Origin: Albidovulum denitrificans
GTDB taxonomy: Bacteria; Pseudomonadota; Alphaproteobacteria; Rhodobacterales; Rhodobacteraceae
Assembly: GCF_002973535.1 (NCBI RefSeq)
Contig: NZ_PVEP01000002.1
Span: 186,001 to 250,000 of the forward strand
Direction: 5' to 3'
Length of the DNA: 64,000 nt
The position numbers and the translations under genes are program-made. Numbering within the stretch: position 1 is the stretch's first letter; each line of letters begins with the position of its first letter. The notes under the pieces were generated by a model. It had not been told where the DNA came from. It saw only the letters and a list, made by a program, of their open reading frames with translations, and ran no database searches. This document shows positions 17,373 through 28,482 of this stretch, one piece after another.

Positions 17373-19946
17373 TCAGGCCGCCCCGGCGCCAAGGATACGG
17401 CCCACCATCTCACCCGTATTGCGCGACAGGCCCGGCTGGCCCGCGATACGTTCCAGCTCGGCCCGGATCAGGGCCTGCCGGTCGGCATCGTAGCGCGCCC
17501 AGGTCTCGAACGCCGTGGTCATGCGGGCGGTGGTCTGCGGGTTGACCGGGTCGAGGCGCAGCAGCCAGTCGGCGTAGAAGCGATACCCCGCGCCGGACGC
17601 GTCGTGGAAGCCCGCGTGATTGGCGGCCAGCCCGCCCAGAAGCGCGCGGAAACGGTTGGGGTTCTTCCAGTCGAAATCTGGATGCGCGGCCAGCTTTCGC
17701 GCGGTTTCCGGGGCGCGGGCCGGGTTGCCGTGCAACATTTGGAGCATGAACCACTCGTCGATCACCAGACGGTTGCCCTGCCAGCGGTCGTGGAAGGCGG
17801 CAATCGCCGCCTCGCCGCGCCCGGCATCCAGAAGCGCCGCCAGGGCGCCCGCGCTTTCGGTCATGTTGTCGGCGCCGGCGAAAAGCGCCGCCGCCCTGTC
17901 GCCGCCGTCGATCCGGTTGAGGAAGGCAAGGCAGGTCAGCCGCAGCGCCCGCCGCCCCGCAGGACCGGCATCGGGCGAAAACGGGGCAGAGGAGGCCAGC
18001 GCGTCATAGGCGGCCGACAACGCCGCCGCGTTCGCCTCGGCAATCGCGCGGGCCAGCGCCTCGCGCCCGGCATGGATGGCGGCGGGGTCGGGGACGCGCC
18101 CCGCATCGGCCAGCGCCTGCGCCAGATCGTCCTCTCCCGGAAGCCACAGGCACAGCGCGCGGAAGGCGGGGTCGAGCGTTTCGTCGCGCAGCACCGCGCC
18201 CATCGCCTCTACCAGCCGCGTCGAGGGCGCGCGCCCCTCGGCGATCATCCCGGTCAGTACATCCTTGGCCAGCGCGCGGCCCGCCTCCCACTTGTTGAAC
18301 GGGTCGGTGTCATGGGCCAGCAGGAAGGCGCGTTCCGCCTGATCGGTCTTGCGCTCCAGCATGACGGGGGCGGAAAAGCCGCGCAGGATCGAGGGGACGG
18401 GGCGCGCCGCCAGCCCCTCGAACCGGAAGCTTTGCGAGGTTTCGGTCATCTCAAGGACCGTCGTCGGCACCACCTCATCCCCGTTGGGGTTCAAAAGCCC
18501 GACGGCAATCGGGATCACGCGCGGGGGCTTTTGGTCCTGCCCCGGCGTCGGCGCGGTCTTTTGCGTGAAGGTCAGCGTATAGGTGCCGTCCGACCAGGCT
18601 TCGGAGACATGCAGGCGGGGCGTTCCGGCATCGGTGTACCAGCGCTTGAACTGCGACAAGTCGCGGCCCGTCGCATCCTCGAACACCTTCAGCCAGTCCT
18701 CGATGGTCGCCGCGTCGCCGTCATGGCGGTCGAAATAGAGGGCCAGCGCGCTGGCGTAGCCCTCATCCCCCACCAGACGTTTCAGCATCCCGATGACCTC
18801 GGCGCCCTTCTCATAGACCGTGGCGGTGTAGAAATTGTTGATCTCCACATAGCTGTCGGGCCGGACCGGATGGGCGAGCGGCCCGGTATCCTCGCGGAAC
18901 TGGCGGGCGCGCAGTTGCAGCACGTCGTCGATCCGCTTGACGGCGGCCGAGCGCATGTCCGAGGTGAACTGCTGGTCGCGGAAGACGGTCAGCCCTTCCT
19001 TCAGGCACAACTGGAACCAGTCGCGGCAGGTGATGCGATTGCCGGTCCAGTTGTGAAAATATTCGTGCGCGATGACGGATTCGATCCGCTCGAAATCCGC
19101 ATCGGTCGCCGTTTCGGGAGAGGCGAGAACGAGCTTGGAGTTGAAAATGTTCAAGCCCTTGTTCTCCATAGCGCCCATATTGAAGTCATCGACGGCGACA
19201 ATGTTGAAAACGTCCAGATCGTATTCGCGGCCATAGACCTCTTCATCCCAGCTCATCGACCGTTTCAGACTGTCCATCGCATAGTCGCAGCGCCCCTCGT
19301 CGCCCTTGCGGACCCAGATGGCCAGCGCCACCTCGCGGCCCGACCGGGTGGTGAAACGGTCGCGCACCGCGACCAGATCGCCCGCCACCAGCGCGAAGAG
19401 ATAGGCGGGCTTCTTCCACGGATCGGTCCATTCGGCCCAGCCCGCGCCACTGGCGCCGGGATTGCCGTTCGACAAGAGGACCGGCATGTCGCTTTCGATC
19501 CTGACGGTGAAGGGCGCCATCACGTCGGGCCGGTCGGGATAGAAGGTGATGCGGCGAAAACCTTCTGCCTCGCACTGGGTGCAGTACATGCCGCCGGACA
19601 TGTAAAGCCCTTCGAGCGCGGTGTTGGTTTCGGGCGCGATCTCCACCTCCGCCTCGAAGGTGAAGGGGCCGTCGGGCAGCAGCGCGGCGGGGATCGTCAG
19701 GCCGGTGTCATCCGCCGTCACGTCGATGTCGGCGCCCTCGATCGCCGCCCGGATCAGCGTCAGCCCGCCACCGTCAAGGCGCAGGTCATGGCGGCCGGGG
19801 CGGTCGGGATTGGGCGCGAAGGCGATGCGCGACAGGACGCGGGTCGTGCGCGGGTCCAGCCGGAAGGTCAGCGCCACGTCCCCGATCCGGTAGGGATAGG
19901 GCTGATAGCTGGCCAGAAGGGTGGGCTGGGGGGTGGCATCCTTCAT
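17373..19946 (-). CDS. pepN: Aminopeptidase N (M1 family zinc metallopeptidase)
   Basis: An 857-aa cytosolic M1 aminopeptidase that removes N-terminal residues from peptides. The substrate-anchoring GAMENKG is near residue 256, and the zinc site [13 protein letters not shown] with its downstream Glu ([11 protein letters not shown]) is near 299-322. The C-terminal half is the helical domain of the E. coli PepN subfamily, and the length agrees with that subfamily. It is flanked by a 182-bp spacer on its 3' side and a 224-bp divergent spacer before malate synthase. I see no further gene in either. Confidence 0.96.
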   Translation of the reverse strand: MKDATPQPTLLASYQPYPYRIGDVALTFRLDPRTTRVLSRIAFAPNPDRPGRHDLRLDGGGLTLIRAAIEGADIDVTADDTGLTIPAALLPDGPFTFEAEVEIAPETNTALEGLYMSGGMYCTQCEAEGFRRITFYPDRPDVMAPFTVRIESDMPVLLSNGNPGASGAGWAEWTDPWKKPAYLFALVAGDLVAVRDRFTTRSGREVALAIWVRKGDEGRCDYAMDSLKRSMSWDEEVYGREYDLDVFNIVAVDDFNMGAMENKGLNIFNSKLVLASPETATDADFERIESVIAHEYFHNWTGNRITCRDWFQLCLKEGLTVFRDQQFTSDMRSAAVKRIDDVLQLRARQFREDTGPLAHPVRPDSYVEINNFYTATVYEKGAEVIGMLKRLVGDEGYASALALYFDRHDGDAATIEDWLKVFEDATGRDLSQFKRWYTDAGTPRLHVSEAWSDGTYTLTFTQKTAPTPGQDQKPPRVIPIAVGLLNPNGDEVVPTTVLEMTETSQSFRFEGLAARPVPSILRGFSAPVMLERKTDQAERAFLLAHDTDPFNKWEAGRALAKDVLTGMIAEGRAPSTRLVEAMGAVLRDETLDPAFRALCLWLPGEDDLAQALADAGRVPDPAAIHAGREALARAIAEANAAALSAAYDALASSAPFSPDAGPAGRRALRLTCLAFLNRIDGGDRAAALFAGADNMTESAGALAALLDAGRGEAAIAAFHDRWQGNRLVIDEWFMLQMLHGNPARAPETARKLAAHPDFDWKNPNRFRALLGGLAANHAGFHDASGAGYRFYADWLLRLDPVNPQTTARMTTAFETWARYDADRQALIRAELERIAGQPGLSRNTGEMVGRILGAGAA

Positions 19947-20051
19947 GGAAGGGGTCCTTTCGCTGGGGCGTCGCGGGCGGCACGATAGGGCGGGGCGTCC
20001 CTGCCCACAATGGCCGCTTTGGGGGCGTTTCGGGATATTATTCGAAAAACA

Positions 20052-20066
20052 CGAAAGGTCCTTTCG
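20052..20066. promoter_or_regulatory. Palindrome in the pepN-glcB divergent region
   Basis: CGAAAGG-T-CCTTTCG is a perfect 15-bp palindrome in the AT-richer middle of the divergent spacer, 105 bp before the glcB start. It could be a regulator binding site for either gene. The protein that would bind is unknown. Confidence 0.4.
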
Positions 20067-20170
20067 GGAAAATACGGCAATCCGGCGGGTCCCCTCGGTT
20101 GCGACAGGTCCGGCGCGGGGCTACCTTGCCGCTGCCGGAGGTCCGCCCCGGCGCCAGAAAGGATCGCGAC

Positions 20171-22333
20171 ATGGGCATGAGAGTGGAACGCGGCGGCCTT
20201 GCCGTCGATCGCCGTCTGGCAGAGTTCATCGAGGACCGCGCCCTGCCGGGAACCGGCATCGCGGCCGACCGCTTCTGGCGCGGCTTTTCCGCCATCGTCT
20301 CGGACCTTTCCCCCCGCAACCGCGCGCTTCTGGACAAGCGTGAGGCGATGCAGGAGCGTATCGACGCCTGGCACGTCGCCCATCGCGACACGGCCCATGA
20401 CCCGCAGGCCTATCGCGCGTTTCTTGAAGATATGGGGTATATCACCCCCGAAGGCCCCGATTTCGCGATCGAGACGGCCAATATCGACCCCGAATTTGCC
20501 CGTATCGCGGGGCCGCAACTGGTCGTGCCGATCATGAATGCGCGCTTTGCCCTGAACGCCGCGAATGCGCGCTGGGGATCGCTCTACGACGCGCTTTACG
20601 GCACCGATGCGCTGGGCGACCTGCCATCGGGCAAGGGCTATGACCCGGCGCGCGGCGTGCGGGTGATTGCCTGGGCGAAGGCGTTTCTGGATGGGGCGGT
20701 GCCGCTGAAGCGCGCGAGCTGGGCCGAACTGACGGGGATCGAGGCGGGCGCCGCTTTGCGCCTGCGCACCGCCGGGGGTGAGGTCGCGCTGGCGCGACCG
20801 GGGCAGTACCTCGGCCATGCCGAGGGCAAGGCGGGTCGCGCGGTTCTTTTTGAAAACAACGGCTTGAAGATCGAAGTTGTGATCAACCCCGACCACCCGA
20901 TCGGCAAGGGCGACCCGGCGCAGATCGCGGATGTGCGGCTGGAATCCGCCATCTCCGCCATCATGGATTGTGAGGATTCCGTTGCCGCCGTCGATGCAGA
21001 GGACAAGGTCACTGCCTATTCCAATTGGCTTGGCCTGATGCAGGGCGATCTGGCCGAGGAGGTGACGAAGGACGCCCGCACCTTCAGCCGCACGCTTCAC
21101 GACGACGCCACCTATACCGCCCCCGACGGCAGCCGCTTTGACGTCAAGGGCCGCGCGCTGATGCTGGTGCGCAATGTCGGACATCTGATGACCAACCCGG
21201 CGATCCGCGACGCCAATGGCGAGGAGGTCCCCGAAGGCATCATGGATGCGATGGTGACGGTACTGATCGCGCTTCATGACCTGAAAAAGACCGCAGGCCC
21301 GCGTAACTCCGCCACCGGTTCGGTCTATGTGGTCAAGCCCAAGATGCACGGACCGGAAGAGGTCGCCTTTGCCGATGAGGTCTTCACCCGCGTCGAAAAG
21401 GTGCTGGGCCTGGCGCAATACACCGTGAAACTTGGCATCATGGATGAGGAACGCCGCACCTCCGCCAACCTCAAGGAATGCATCCGCGCCGCCAGACACC
21501 GTGTCGCCTTCATCAATACCGGCTTTCTCGACCGCACGGGGGATGAGATTCACACCTCGATGGAAGCCGGGCCGATGGTGCGCAAGGGGGAGATGAAGGC
21601 CCAGCCCTGGATTTCCGCCTATGAGGATCGCAACGTCGATATCGGTCTGGCCTGCGGGCTGTCGGGCAAGGCGCAGATCGGCAAGGGCATGTGGGCGATG
21701 CCCGACCGGATGGCCGACATGCTGCGCGAGAAGATCGCCCATCCCATGGCCGGGGCGAACTGTGCCTGGGTCCCGTCGCCCACCGCCGCCACGCTGCACG
21801 CGACGCATTACCACAAGGTCGATGTCTTTGCCCGCCAAAGGGAAATCGCGGCGATGGCCCGCCCCGCGCGGCTGGACGATCTGCTGACGATCCCGCTTGC
21901 CCAGGGCCGCAACTGGTCAGAGGAAGAGATCGCGGCAGAGGTGGAGAACAACGCCCAAGGCATCCTTGGCTATGTCGTGCGCTGGGTCGATCAGGGGGTG
22001 GGCTGTTCCAAGGTGCCGGACATCCACGATGTCGGGCTGATGGAGGACCGCGCGACCTGCCGCATCTCCAGCCAGGCGCTTGCCAACTGGCTCTTGCATG
22101 GCGTCGTGAGCGAAGGCCAGGTGATGCAGGTCCTGCGCAAGATGGCCGCGGTCGTGGACCGCCAGAACGCGGGCGACCCGGTCTATCGCCCGATGGCCCC
22201 CGATTTCAGCGGCCTTGCCTTTCAGGCCGCCTGCGATCTGGTCTTTCTCGGCCGGGTCCAGCCCTCGGGCTATACCGAGCCGGTGCTGCATCAACGCCGG
22301 GCAGAACTGAAGGCGGCGGGGGCAGGGGCATGA
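20171..22333 (+). CDS. glcB: Malate synthase G
   Basis: Malate synthase G condenses glyoxylate with acetyl-CoA to malate. The 720-aa length is that of isoform G, not the 530-aa isoform A. Visible conserved stretches include [20 protein letters not shown] (metal/glyoxylate site, around residue 265), [11 protein letters not shown], and the catalytic-loop region [20 protein letters not shown] around residue 455. The start at 20171 has AGGA 9 bp upstream; the longer frame to 20099 lies in non-coding sequence. No isocitrate lyase is in the window. The stop overlaps the following GNAT start (ATGA). Confidence 0.96.
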   Translation: MGMRVERGGLAVDRRLAEFIEDRALPGTGIAADRFWRGFSAIVSDLSPRNRALLDKREAMQERIDAWHVAHRDTAHDPQAYRAFLEDMGYITPEGPDFAIETANIDPEFARIAGPQLVVPIMNARFALNAANARWGSLYDALYGTDALGDLPSGKGYDPARGVRVIAWAKAFLDGAVPLKRASWAELTGIEAGAALRLRTAGGEVALARPGQYLGHAEGKAGRAVLFENNGLKIEVVINPDHPIGKGDPAQIADVRLESAISAIMDCEDSVAAVDAEDKVTAYSNWLGLMQGDLAEEVTKDARTFSRTLHDDATYTAPDGSRFDVKGRALMLVRNVGHLMTNPAIRDANGEEVPEGIMDAMVTVLIALHDLKKTAGPRNSATGSVYVVKPKMHGPEEVAFADEVFTRVEKVLGLAQYTVKLGIMDEERRTSANLKECIRAARHRVAFINTGFLDRTGDEIHTSMEAGPMVRKGEMKAQPWISAYEDRNVDIGLACGLSGKAQIGKGMWAMPDRMADMLREKIAHPMAGANCAWVPSPTAATLHATHYHKVDVFARQREIAAMARPARLDDLLTIPLAQGRNWSEEEIAAEVENNAQGILGYVVRWVDQGVGCSKVPDIHDVGLMEDRATCRISSQALANWLLHGVVSEGQVMQVLRKMAAVVDRQNAGDPVYRPMAPDFSGLAFQAACDLVFLGRVQPSGYTEPVLHQRRAELKAAGAGA

Positions 22334-23100
22334 CCCTGACCGATGCGGGCTTTCGCGTCGAGGTGCTGTGCCTGCCCGACACCCCGCGCGACAGTCTCGA
22401 TAAGGCCGCCGGGGCGCTTTATGCGCTTTTCGGCGCGCGGGAGAAGGAATTCGGCTTCGGCCCGAATGTGATCGTGGACTATCCGCAGGTGACCGGCCCC
22501 GACACGGGCTTTCTCGCCGATCCCGTGGCCCATATCGCCGCACGGGTGGAGGCCCTCGGGCGTGACGGCCCGATCGCGCGCGTCGTCCTGCTGACCACCT
22601 ATGGCGATCTGCTTTTGCCGCCGCTGACCGGGGCGGGCTACCGCGCCGAACGGATCGACATGCCCGCGGGCCCCGACCAGACCTTTGCCTTCACGCTGGA
22701 CCGGGACAGCGGGGCGGGGCGCTGCCTCTACCTTGAGGCCGTGAACGAGGCCGATGAAAAGATCCGCCCGAGTTTCGTGATCCGGTTGCTGGATGGGACC
22801 GGGCGGCTTTGCGGCGGCGCCTGCGGCGCGGTCCACGGGACCCATGCCTATCTCTCGATCCTGACGCTGATCCCCGGCCTGCCCGCCGGAACCGGCACCA
22901 CGCTGGCGCGCGAGGTTCTTGCCATCCTGCGCGGGCAGGGGGTGAGGGCGGTCGATCTCGGCACCCAGACGGCGGGGCGGTTCTACGAAAAGCTTGGCTT
23001 TCGCGTGACGCACCGGCTGGTGCGCGGGCTCAGGACGCGGGTCGCCGCCGATGGGCGGCAGATCGACGACGATCTGGTGATGCTGCGCGCCACGCTCTGA
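22330..23100 (+). CDS. GNAT-family acetyltransferase coupled to malate synthase
   Basis: A 256-aa protein whose ATG overlaps the glcB stop (ATGA), so the two are translationally coupled. The C-terminal part has a GNAT-type ending ([45 protein letters not shown]). This gives an acetyl-CoA loop followed by 'FYEKLGF', typical of N-acetyltransferases. The N-terminal 120 residues look like a degenerate second GNAT-like half. The substrate is unknown. Coupling to an acetyl-CoA-using enzyme is suggestive but not evidence of a shared pathway. Confidence 0.8.
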   Translation: MTLTDAGFRVEVLCLPDTPRDSLDKAAGALYALFGAREKEFGFGPNVIVDYPQVTGPDTGFLADPVAHIAARVEALGRDGPIARVVLLTTYGDLLLPPLTGAGYRAERIDMPAGPDQTFAFTLDRDSGAGRCLYLEAVNEADEKIRPSFVIRLLDGTGRLCGGACGAVHGTHAYLSILTLIPGLPAGTGTTLAREVLAILRGQGVRAVDLGTQTAGRFYEKLGFRVTHRLVRGLRTRVAADGRQIDDDLVMLRATL

Positions 23101-23190
23101 CCCGGATGCAGACCCCCCTGTGCGGCGGCGGGGCTTTTCTTGGCCGCGACGGCATCCTATCCTTCCCCGAAGACCATGACGGAGAAGCCC

Positions 23191-23967
23191 ATGCCGCGGC
23201 CAGTTGTCGGCATCATCGGCAACATGAGCTTGCTGAACGACCAGTATCCCGCGCATTCCGGCGGCACGATGAACAGTTGCGCCGTGGCGCAGGCTGCGGG
23301 GTGCCTGCCGCTCATCATTCCCGCCGATCCGCGCCTGGTCACGGTCGAGGAACTGCTCAGCGTCTGCGATGGTTTCCTGCTGACCGGCGGGCGCCCGAAC
23401 GTCCACCCCGAGGAATACGGCGAAGCCGCCACCGAGGCGCATGGCGCCTTCGACCGCTGCCGCGACGCGATCACGCTGCCGCTGATCCGCGCCTGCGTCG
23501 ATCGCGGCCAGCCCTTCCTTGGCGTCTGCCGGGGCTTTCAGGAGGTCAACGTCGCCATGGGCGGCACGCTTGACCCCGAGATCCGCGACCTGCCGGGGCG
23601 GATGAACCACCGGATGCCGCCCGACGGCACGCTTGAAGAGAAATTCGCCCTGCGCCACCCGGTGCGCTTCACCGAAGGCGGCGTCTTTCACCGGCTGCTG
23701 GGGGCGGGGGAGGTGATGACCAACTCGCTTCACGGTCAGGGGATCAAGGCGCCCGGCGCGCGGGTGGTGATTGACGGCACGGCGCCTGACGGCACGCCCG
23801 AGGCGATCTATATCGCCGGTGCGATAGGTTTCACGCTTTCGGTCCAGTGGCACCCGGAATGGAACGCCACGGCCGACCCTGTCTCCCGCCCGCTGTTCGA
23901 GGCCTTCGGCGATGCGGTCCGCGCCTGGGCCGAAACCCGCCACGCCCCGCAGCGCGCCACGGCCTGA
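23191..23967 (+). CDS. Gamma-glutamyl-gamma-aminobutyrate hydrolase family protein (PuuD-like, class I GATase fold)
   Basis: A 258-aa peptidase C26/PuuD-type amidase. The nucleophile elbow is GVCRGFQ (Cys113), and the catalytic His221 and Glu223 are in WHPEW. The oxyanion region LLTGGRPNVHP (residues 63-73) is typical of PuuD. In the Puu pathway this enzyme splits gamma-glutamyl-GABA into glutamate and GABA. The start at 23191 follows GGAG with 6-bp spacing; an in-frame ATG lies at 23176. It stands outside the polyamine region at 30-44 kb but could supply the final step. It is convergent with kynA, with 6 bp between stops. Confidence 0.88.
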   Translation: MPRPVVGIIGNMSLLNDQYPAHSGGTMNSCAVAQAAGCLPLIIPADPRLVTVEELLSVCDGFLLTGGRPNVHPEEYGEAATEAHGAFDRCRDAITLPLIRACVDRGQPFLGVCRGFQEVNVAMGGTLDPEIRDLPGRMNHRMPPDGTLEEKFALRHPVRFTEGGVFHRLLGAGEVMTNSLHGQGIKAPGARVVIDGTAPDGTPEAIYIAGAIGFTLSVQWHPEWNATADPVSRPLFEAFGDAVRAWAETRHAPQRATA

Positions 23968-23973
23968 GGCCGG

Positions 23974-24810
23974 TCAAAGCGCCGTGCGGACCTGCCAAAG
24001 CTCGGGGAACAGCTCCACCTCCAGCATCCGCTTCAGATAGCTGACCCCGCCGGTGCCGCCGGTGCCGCGCTTCAGGCCAAGCACGCGCTCTACCGTGGTG
24101 ACATGGTTGAACCGCCAGCGGCGGAAATAATCCTCGAAATCCATCAGCTTCTCGGCCAGTTCGTAGATCGGCCAATGCGCCTCGGGGTCACGGTAAACCA
24201 CCGCCCACATCGCCGCCACCCCGTCGTCCGCCACCCAGGGCGCGGCGCAGTCGCGGGTCAGAACCGCCCCCGGCACCGGAAGGCCGCTGCGCGCCGCCGC
24301 CGCCAGCGCGGTATCGTAAAGCGAGGGCCGCGCCAGTTCCGCCTCAAGCAGGGCAACAAGGTCGGGCCGGTGCGCATGGGGCTTCACCATCGCCGGATTG
24401 CGGTTCCCGGCGGCGAATTCGATCAGGCGGTACTGCCAGGACTGAAAGCCCGAGCTTTGCCCCAGCGTATCGCGAAACCGGGTGTAATCCGACGGCGTCA
24501 TGGTGCGCAGCACGTCCCAGGCGGAATTCAACTGCTCCATGATCCGCGCGACGCGGGACAGCCCCTTGAAGGCCGGTTGCAGCCGGTCCGCCGCAATCGC
24601 CTCGCGCGCCCGGCCCAGCTCATGCAGCATCAGCTTCATCCAAAGCTCCGAGGTCTGGTGCTGGATGATGAACAGCAACTCATCCCCCGCATCGCTTTGC
24701 GGATGCTGCGCCGTCAGCACCGCGTCCAGCGACAGGTAATCGCCATAGGACATGGCGCCCGCGAACGACATCCGCGCGCCCTCTGTCCCCGGATCATAGG
24801 GGTCCGCCAT
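23974..24810 (-). CDS. kynA: Tryptophan 2,3-dioxygenase
   Basis: A 278-aa haem enzyme that opens the indole ring of tryptophan to N-formylkynurenine. Family landmarks are [18 protein letters not shown] near residue 20, [18 protein letters not shown] near 48 (substrate pocket and distal side), [14 protein letters not shown] and the proximal haem-ligand segment [16 protein letters not shown] near 240. The start MADPYDPG has AGGAG upstream; the open frame extends further but through the inter-gene repeat. It follows kynU on the same strand, 131 bp apart, forming a tryptophan-to-anthranilate unit. No kynurenine formamidase is seen nearby. Confidence 0.95.
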   Translation of the reverse strand: MADPYDPGTEGARMSFAGAMSYGDYLSLDAVLTAQHPQSDAGDELLFIIQHQTSELWMKLMLHELGRAREAIAADRLQPAFKGLSRVARIMEQLNSAWDVLRTMTPSDYTRFRDTLGQSSGFQSWQYRLIEFAAGNRNPAMVKPHAHRPDLVALLEAELARPSLYDTALAAAARSGLPVPGAVLTRDCAAPWVADDGVAAMWAVVYRDPEAHWPIYELAEKLMDFEDYFRRWRFNHVTTVERVLGLKRGTGGTGGVSYLKRMLEVELFPELWQVRTAL

Positions 24811-24824
24811 GCCATGTCTCCTCG

Positions 24825-24907
24825 CTTCTTCGTTGTCCAAATACTCCGGGGGGTTGTCCATTGGTGCGCCATTGGTCCAAGCCCAATGGACGACGGGAGG
24901 AACCCCC
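24825..24907 (+). repeat. Structured dispersed repeat, copy A
   Basis: Begins with the family core CTTCTTCGTTG, two variable bases, then CAAATACTCC, and continues into a hairpin. The stem is GTCCATTGG (24856-24864) with CCAATGGAC (24883-24891). An outer stem is formed by GGGGGTT (24849-24855) and AACCCCC (24901-24907). A second CCATTGG (24869-24875) can compete for the same 3' arm. It lies between kynU and kynA and runs antisense to them. Its core end is immediately upstream of the kynA ribosome-binding site. Related copies are at 33.0, 52.3 and 57.3 kb. Confidence 0.75.
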
Positions 24908-24941
24908 ACACGGGTCCGGGCCGCAAGGCCCGGAAACGCCC

Positions 24942-26138
24942 TCAGGTCACACCCGCGCGCCGCTTGTATTCCGCGCGGTCCCAAAGTCCCCCGTCCATGA
25001 TCCGCGCCATCACCGCCACCGCGCCCTCCACATCCGCCATCGTCGTGTAAAGCGGCGTGAAGCCAAAGCGCAGGATGTCGGGCGCGCGGAAATCGCCGAT
25101 CACGCCCTCGGCAATCAGCGCCTGCATGATCGCATAGCCCTCCGGGTGGCGAAAGCTGACCTGGCTGCCGCGCGCGGCCGGGTCGCGGGGCGAGGCGAGC
25201 GTCAGGCTGGGGCAGGCCGCCTCCACCCCGGCGATGAAGGCCTGCGTCAGCTCGATCGACCGCGCCCGCACATCGGCCATCTCGACCCGGTCCCAAATGT
25301 CCAGTGACGCCTCAAGGGCCGCGAGCTGCAGGACCGGGGGCGTGCCGACCCGCATCCGCTCCACCCCCGCGCCGGGGCGGTAGTCAAGGTCGAAGGCAAA
25401 GGGCGCCTCATGCCCCAGCCAGCCCGACAGCGCGGGGCGCGCGGTGTCCTGATGGCGGGGGGCGACATAGATGAAGGCCGGGCCGCCGGGGCCGGAATTG
25501 AGGTATTTGTAGGTGCAGCCGACCGCAAAATCGGCCCCGGCGCCTGCCAGGTCCACCTCGATCGCGCCTGCCGAATGGGCCAGGTCCCAGACCACCAGCG
25601 CGCCCGCCGCATGGGCCTTTGCGATCAGCCGCGCCATGTCGTGCCTGCGCCCGGTGCGATAATCGACCTCGGTCAGCATCAGGACGGCAAGGTCGGGGCC
25701 AATCGCCGCCTCCACCTCTTCCGGTGCCACGGTGCGCAGCGCGTAGCTCGGCCCCAGCGTGCGCACGAGGCCATCGGCGATATAGAGGTCCGAGGGGAAG
25801 TTGCCGGTATCGGACAGGATCACCTTGCGGTCGGGCCGCAGCTCCAGCGCCGAGGCCAGCGCCTGATAGACCTTGATCGACAGCGTATCGCCCAGAACGA
25901 TGCTCCCCGGCTCCGCCCCCAGAAGCCGCCCGATCCGGTCGCCCAGGCGGCGCGGCTTTTCCATCCACCCGGCGCGGTTCCACGCGGTGATGAGCATCCC
26001 GCCCCATTCCTCTTCGACGCAGGCCCGGACACGCTCGGCCGCCCCGCGCGGCAAGGGGCCAAGCGAGTTGCCGTCAAGGTAGATCACCCCTTCGGGCAGG
26101 GCGAAAAGATCCTGTGTCCTGTCGAAATCCGTGGCCAT
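24942..26138 (-). CDS. kynU: Kynureninase
   Basis: A 398-aa PLP enzyme that hydrolyses kynurenine to anthranilate and alanine. Visible are the N-terminal [13 protein letters not shown], the substrate-contact [12 protein letters not shown], the PLP-contacting [15 protein letters not shown], and the Schiff-base lysine in [19 protein letters not shown] near residue 209. The length matches bacterial KynU. It is the first gene of the kynU-kynA pair on the minus strand. The 182 bp up to the divergent membrane methyltransferase gene should hold its promoter; I could not assign a clear one. Confidence 0.96.
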   Translation of the reverse strand: MATDFDRTQDLFALPEGVIYLDGNSLGPLPRGAAERVRACVEEEWGGMLITAWNRAGWMEKPRRLGDRIGRLLGAEPGSIVLGDTLSIKVYQALASALELRPDRKVILSDTGNFPSDLYIADGLVRTLGPSYALRTVAPEEVEAAIGPDLAVLMLTEVDYRTGRRHDMARLIAKAHAAGALVVWDLAHSAGAIEVDLAGAGADFAVGCTYKYLNSGPGGPAFIYVAPRHQDTARPALSGWLGHEAPFAFDLDYRPGAGVERMRVGTPPVLQLAALEASLDIWDRVEMADVRARSIELTQAFIAGVEAACPSLTLASPRDPAARGSQVSFRHPEGYAIMQALIAEGVIGDFRAPDILRFGFTPLYTTMADVEGAVAVMARIMDGGLWDRAEYKRRAGVT

Positions 26139-26321
26139 GGGCGTCTCCCTTTGCGCAACTCCGCCGATCTTCCGTCATGCTTGGAACACAACGTTCTGCG
26201 ATACCACAGGAAATCCGGCCCGCCCGCAAGACGTGCCGGGAAACGGCACCGGCCGGACTTGCGCCCCATGGGTCGGGGGCCATAGATATGCCGCCGGGGC
26301 GTGAGGAGACGAAGACAGAGA

Positions 26322-26762
26322 ATGGCCAAAGAGATTGATTACCCGCCCGTCTGGCTGGCCGGTTTCGCCGCGATAGGGCTGATCGTGGGCAGCGTCTTTC
26401 CCCTGTCCTTCGACGTGAACAGCATCATCGGGGCGGCGCTGATCCTGGTCGGGCTGGTCGTCATGCTGGTCGCGGCGGGCCAGATGTTTCTGGCCAGAAC
26501 CACCGTCATTCCCCACCGCGACCCCTCGGCGCTGGTGATGGGCGGGATCTTCGCCCTGTCGCGCAACCCGATCTATCTGGCCGATGCGCTGGTCTTGACC
26601 GGGCTTTACCTGCACTGGGACGCGATCGTCGCCCTGCCGCTTGTCATCGTCTTCATGGTCGTCATCACCCGCCGCTTCATCCTGCCCGAGGAAGCCCGGC
26701 TTCAGCGTCTTTTCGGTGAGCTTTTCGAGGACTACCGCGCCCGCACCCGGCGATGGATCTGA
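26322..26762 (+). CDS. Isoprenylcysteine carboxyl methyltransferase-like membrane protein
   Basis: A 146-aa integral membrane protein with three to four helices and the C-terminal signature of the ICMT/PEMT superfamily. That signature reads [20 protein letters not shown], then [27 protein letters not shown]. In this fold the Asn-Pro-Ile-Tyr and the Glu-x-x-Leu region build the SAM site. Bacterial homologues are usually annotated as methyltransferases of unknown small substrate. The start at 26322 ([11 protein letters not shown]) is preferred over the longer Arg-rich frame. Confidence 0.85.
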   Translation: MAKEIDYPPVWLAGFAAIGLIVGSVFPLSFDVNSIIGAALILVGLVVMLVAAGQMFLARTTVIPHRDPSALVMGGIFALSRNPIYLADALVLTGLYLHWDAIVALPLVIVFMVVITRRFILPEEARLQRLFGELFEDYRARTRRWI

Positions 26763-26892
26763 CCTTCCGGCACCCCCTACAGGAATTGCCTGTTGTCCCC
26801 TGATGCCGCAACGCGGTAACAGTGACCCGACGCTTTTGGCAACAATATTGCGTGGTCAGGGGCAAGGTGTTGAGCCTGGAAGGGGAGAGACA

Positions 26893-28467
26893 GTGAAGAT
26901 CGGGGTTCCGAAGGAGATTTTCGAGGGCGAGAACCGGGTCGCGATGACGCCGGACTCGGCGCTTCAGTTGCAGAAGCTGGGTCATGAATGCCTGATCGAG
27001 GCAGGCGCGGGCGCGAAGGCCGGTTTCTCGGACGCGGCCTATGAGGCGGCGGGCGTCAAGGTCGTCAAGACCGCCGCGGCGCTTTTCAAGGAGGCCGACC
27101 TGGTGGCCAAGGTCCGGCCGCCCAGCGATACCGAGACCAAGCGGCTCCGCAAGGACCAGACCCTGATCTCCTTCTTCTATCCCGCTCAGAACAAAGAACT
27201 TCTTGAGCTTGCGAACAAGCAGGGCGCGACCGTCATCGCGATGGACATGGTGCCGCGCATCAGCCGCGCGCAGAAGATGGACGCGCTGTCCTCGATGGCA
27301 AACATCGCGGGCTATCGCGCGGTGATCGAGGCCGGCAACAACTTTGGCCGCTTCTTCACCGGCCAGGTGACCGCGGCAGGCAAGGTGCCGCCCGCGAAGG
27401 TCCTGATCGTCGGCGCAGGCGTCGCGGGTCTTGCCGCCATCGGCACCTCCACCAGCCTCGGCGCCATCACCTATGCTTTCGACGTGCGCCCCGAAGTGGC
27501 CGAACAGATCGAATCGATGGGGGCGGAGTTCGTCTATCTCGATTTCACCGAAAGCCAGACCGACGGGGCGGCGACCGGCGGCTATGCCGCGCCCTCGTCC
27601 CCGGAATTCCGCGAAGCGCAGTTGAAGAAGTTCCGCGAACTGGCGCCCGAGGTCGACATCGTCATCACCACGGCGCTGATCCCCGGCCGCGATGCCCCGG
27701 TTCTCTGGACCAGGGACATGGTCGAGGCGATGAAGCCCGGCTCGGTCATCGTCGATCTTGCCGCCGAGCGCGGCGGCAACTGCGAACTGACCAAGGCGGA
27801 TGAGAAGATCGTCACCGACAACGGCGTGACCATCGTCGGCTATACCGACTTTCCCAGCCGCATGGCCGCCCAGGCCTCGACGCTTTATTCCAACAATATC
27901 CGGCACATGATGGCCGATCTGACGCCGGGCAAGGACGGTGTCGTCAACCAGAACATGGAAGACGACGTGATACGCGGCGCCACGGTCACCCATGACGGCG
28001 CCATCACCTTCCCGCCACCGCCGCCCAAAGTGCAGGCCATCGCGGCGCAAAAGCCGAAGGAAAAGGCCCGCGAGCTGACGGTCGAGGAAAAGCGCGCGAA
28101 TGAGGTTGCGGCCTTCAAGGCGCAGACCCGCAACCAGGTGACGCTTCTGGGCGTCGGCGCGGTGCTGCTGCTGGCCGTCGGCCTTGTCGCACCGGCCAGC
28201 TTCATGCAGCACTTCATCGTCTTCGTGCTGTCGGTCTTCATCGGCTTCCAGGTGATCTGGAACGTCTCGCATTCGCTGCACACGCCCTTGATGGCGGTAA
28301 CGAACGCGATTTCGTCGATCATCATCCTTGGTGCGCTGATGCAGATCGGATCGGGCTCTTACCTCGTCATCCTCCTGGCCGCGCTGTCGGTCTTCATGGC
28401 CGGGATCAACATTTTCGGTGGCTTCATGGTCACCCGGCGCATGCTCGCCATGTTCCAGAAGTCGTAA
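26893..28467 (+). CDS. pntA: NAD(P) transhydrogenase subunit alpha
   Basis: A 524-aa subunit that combines the NAD(H)-binding domain I with the membrane part of the alpha chain. Domain I starts [19 protein letters not shown] and includes the Rossmann loop [15 protein letters not shown] and the mobile loop [12 protein letters not shown]. Four helices follow after residue 420, as in E. coli PntA; many alphaproteobacteria split this into pntAA/pntAB, but here it is one chain. The start is a GTG at 26893, preceded by GGGAGAGA, where the conserved VKIGVPKE begins. Together with pntB it couples proton entry to NADPH formation. It is 15 bp from pntB. Confidence 0.95.
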   Translation: MKIGVPKEIFEGENRVAMTPDSALQLQKLGHECLIEAGAGAKAGFSDAAYEAAGVKVVKTAAALFKEADLVAKVRPPSDTETKRLRKDQTLISFFYPAQNKELLELANKQGATVIAMDMVPRISRAQKMDALSSMANIAGYRAVIEAGNNFGRFFTGQVTAAGKVPPAKVLIVGAGVAGLAAIGTSTSLGAITYAFDVRPEVAEQIESMGAEFVYLDFTESQTDGAATGGYAAPSSPEFREAQLKKFRELAPEVDIVITTALIPGRDAPVLWTRDMVEAMKPGSVIVDLAAERGGNCELTKADEKIVTDNGVTIVGYTDFPSRMAAQASTLYSNNIRHMMADLTPGKDGVVNQNMEDDVIRGATVTHDGAITFPPPPPKVQAIAAQKPKEKARELTVEEKRANEVAAFKAQTRNQVTLLGVGAVLLLAVGLVAPASFMQHFIVFVLSVFIGFQVIWNVSHSLHTPLMAVTNAISSIIILGALMQIGSGSYLVILLAALSVFMAGINIFGGFMVTRRMLAMFQKS

Positions 28468-28482
28468 GGGGAGGCCGGGGAA

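Noticed and set aside
23974-25296. A 440-aa fused version of kynA extending to 25296.
   Set aside because: The extension runs through the repeat and into kynU in another frame; MADPYDPG with AGGAG at 24810 matches the family start.
26641-26892. A longer pntA start at 26641.
   Set aside because: The extra 84 codons cover the end of the upstream membrane methyltransferase gene and non-conserved sequence. The GTG at 26893 has a ribosome-binding site and begins the conserved VKIGVPKE.
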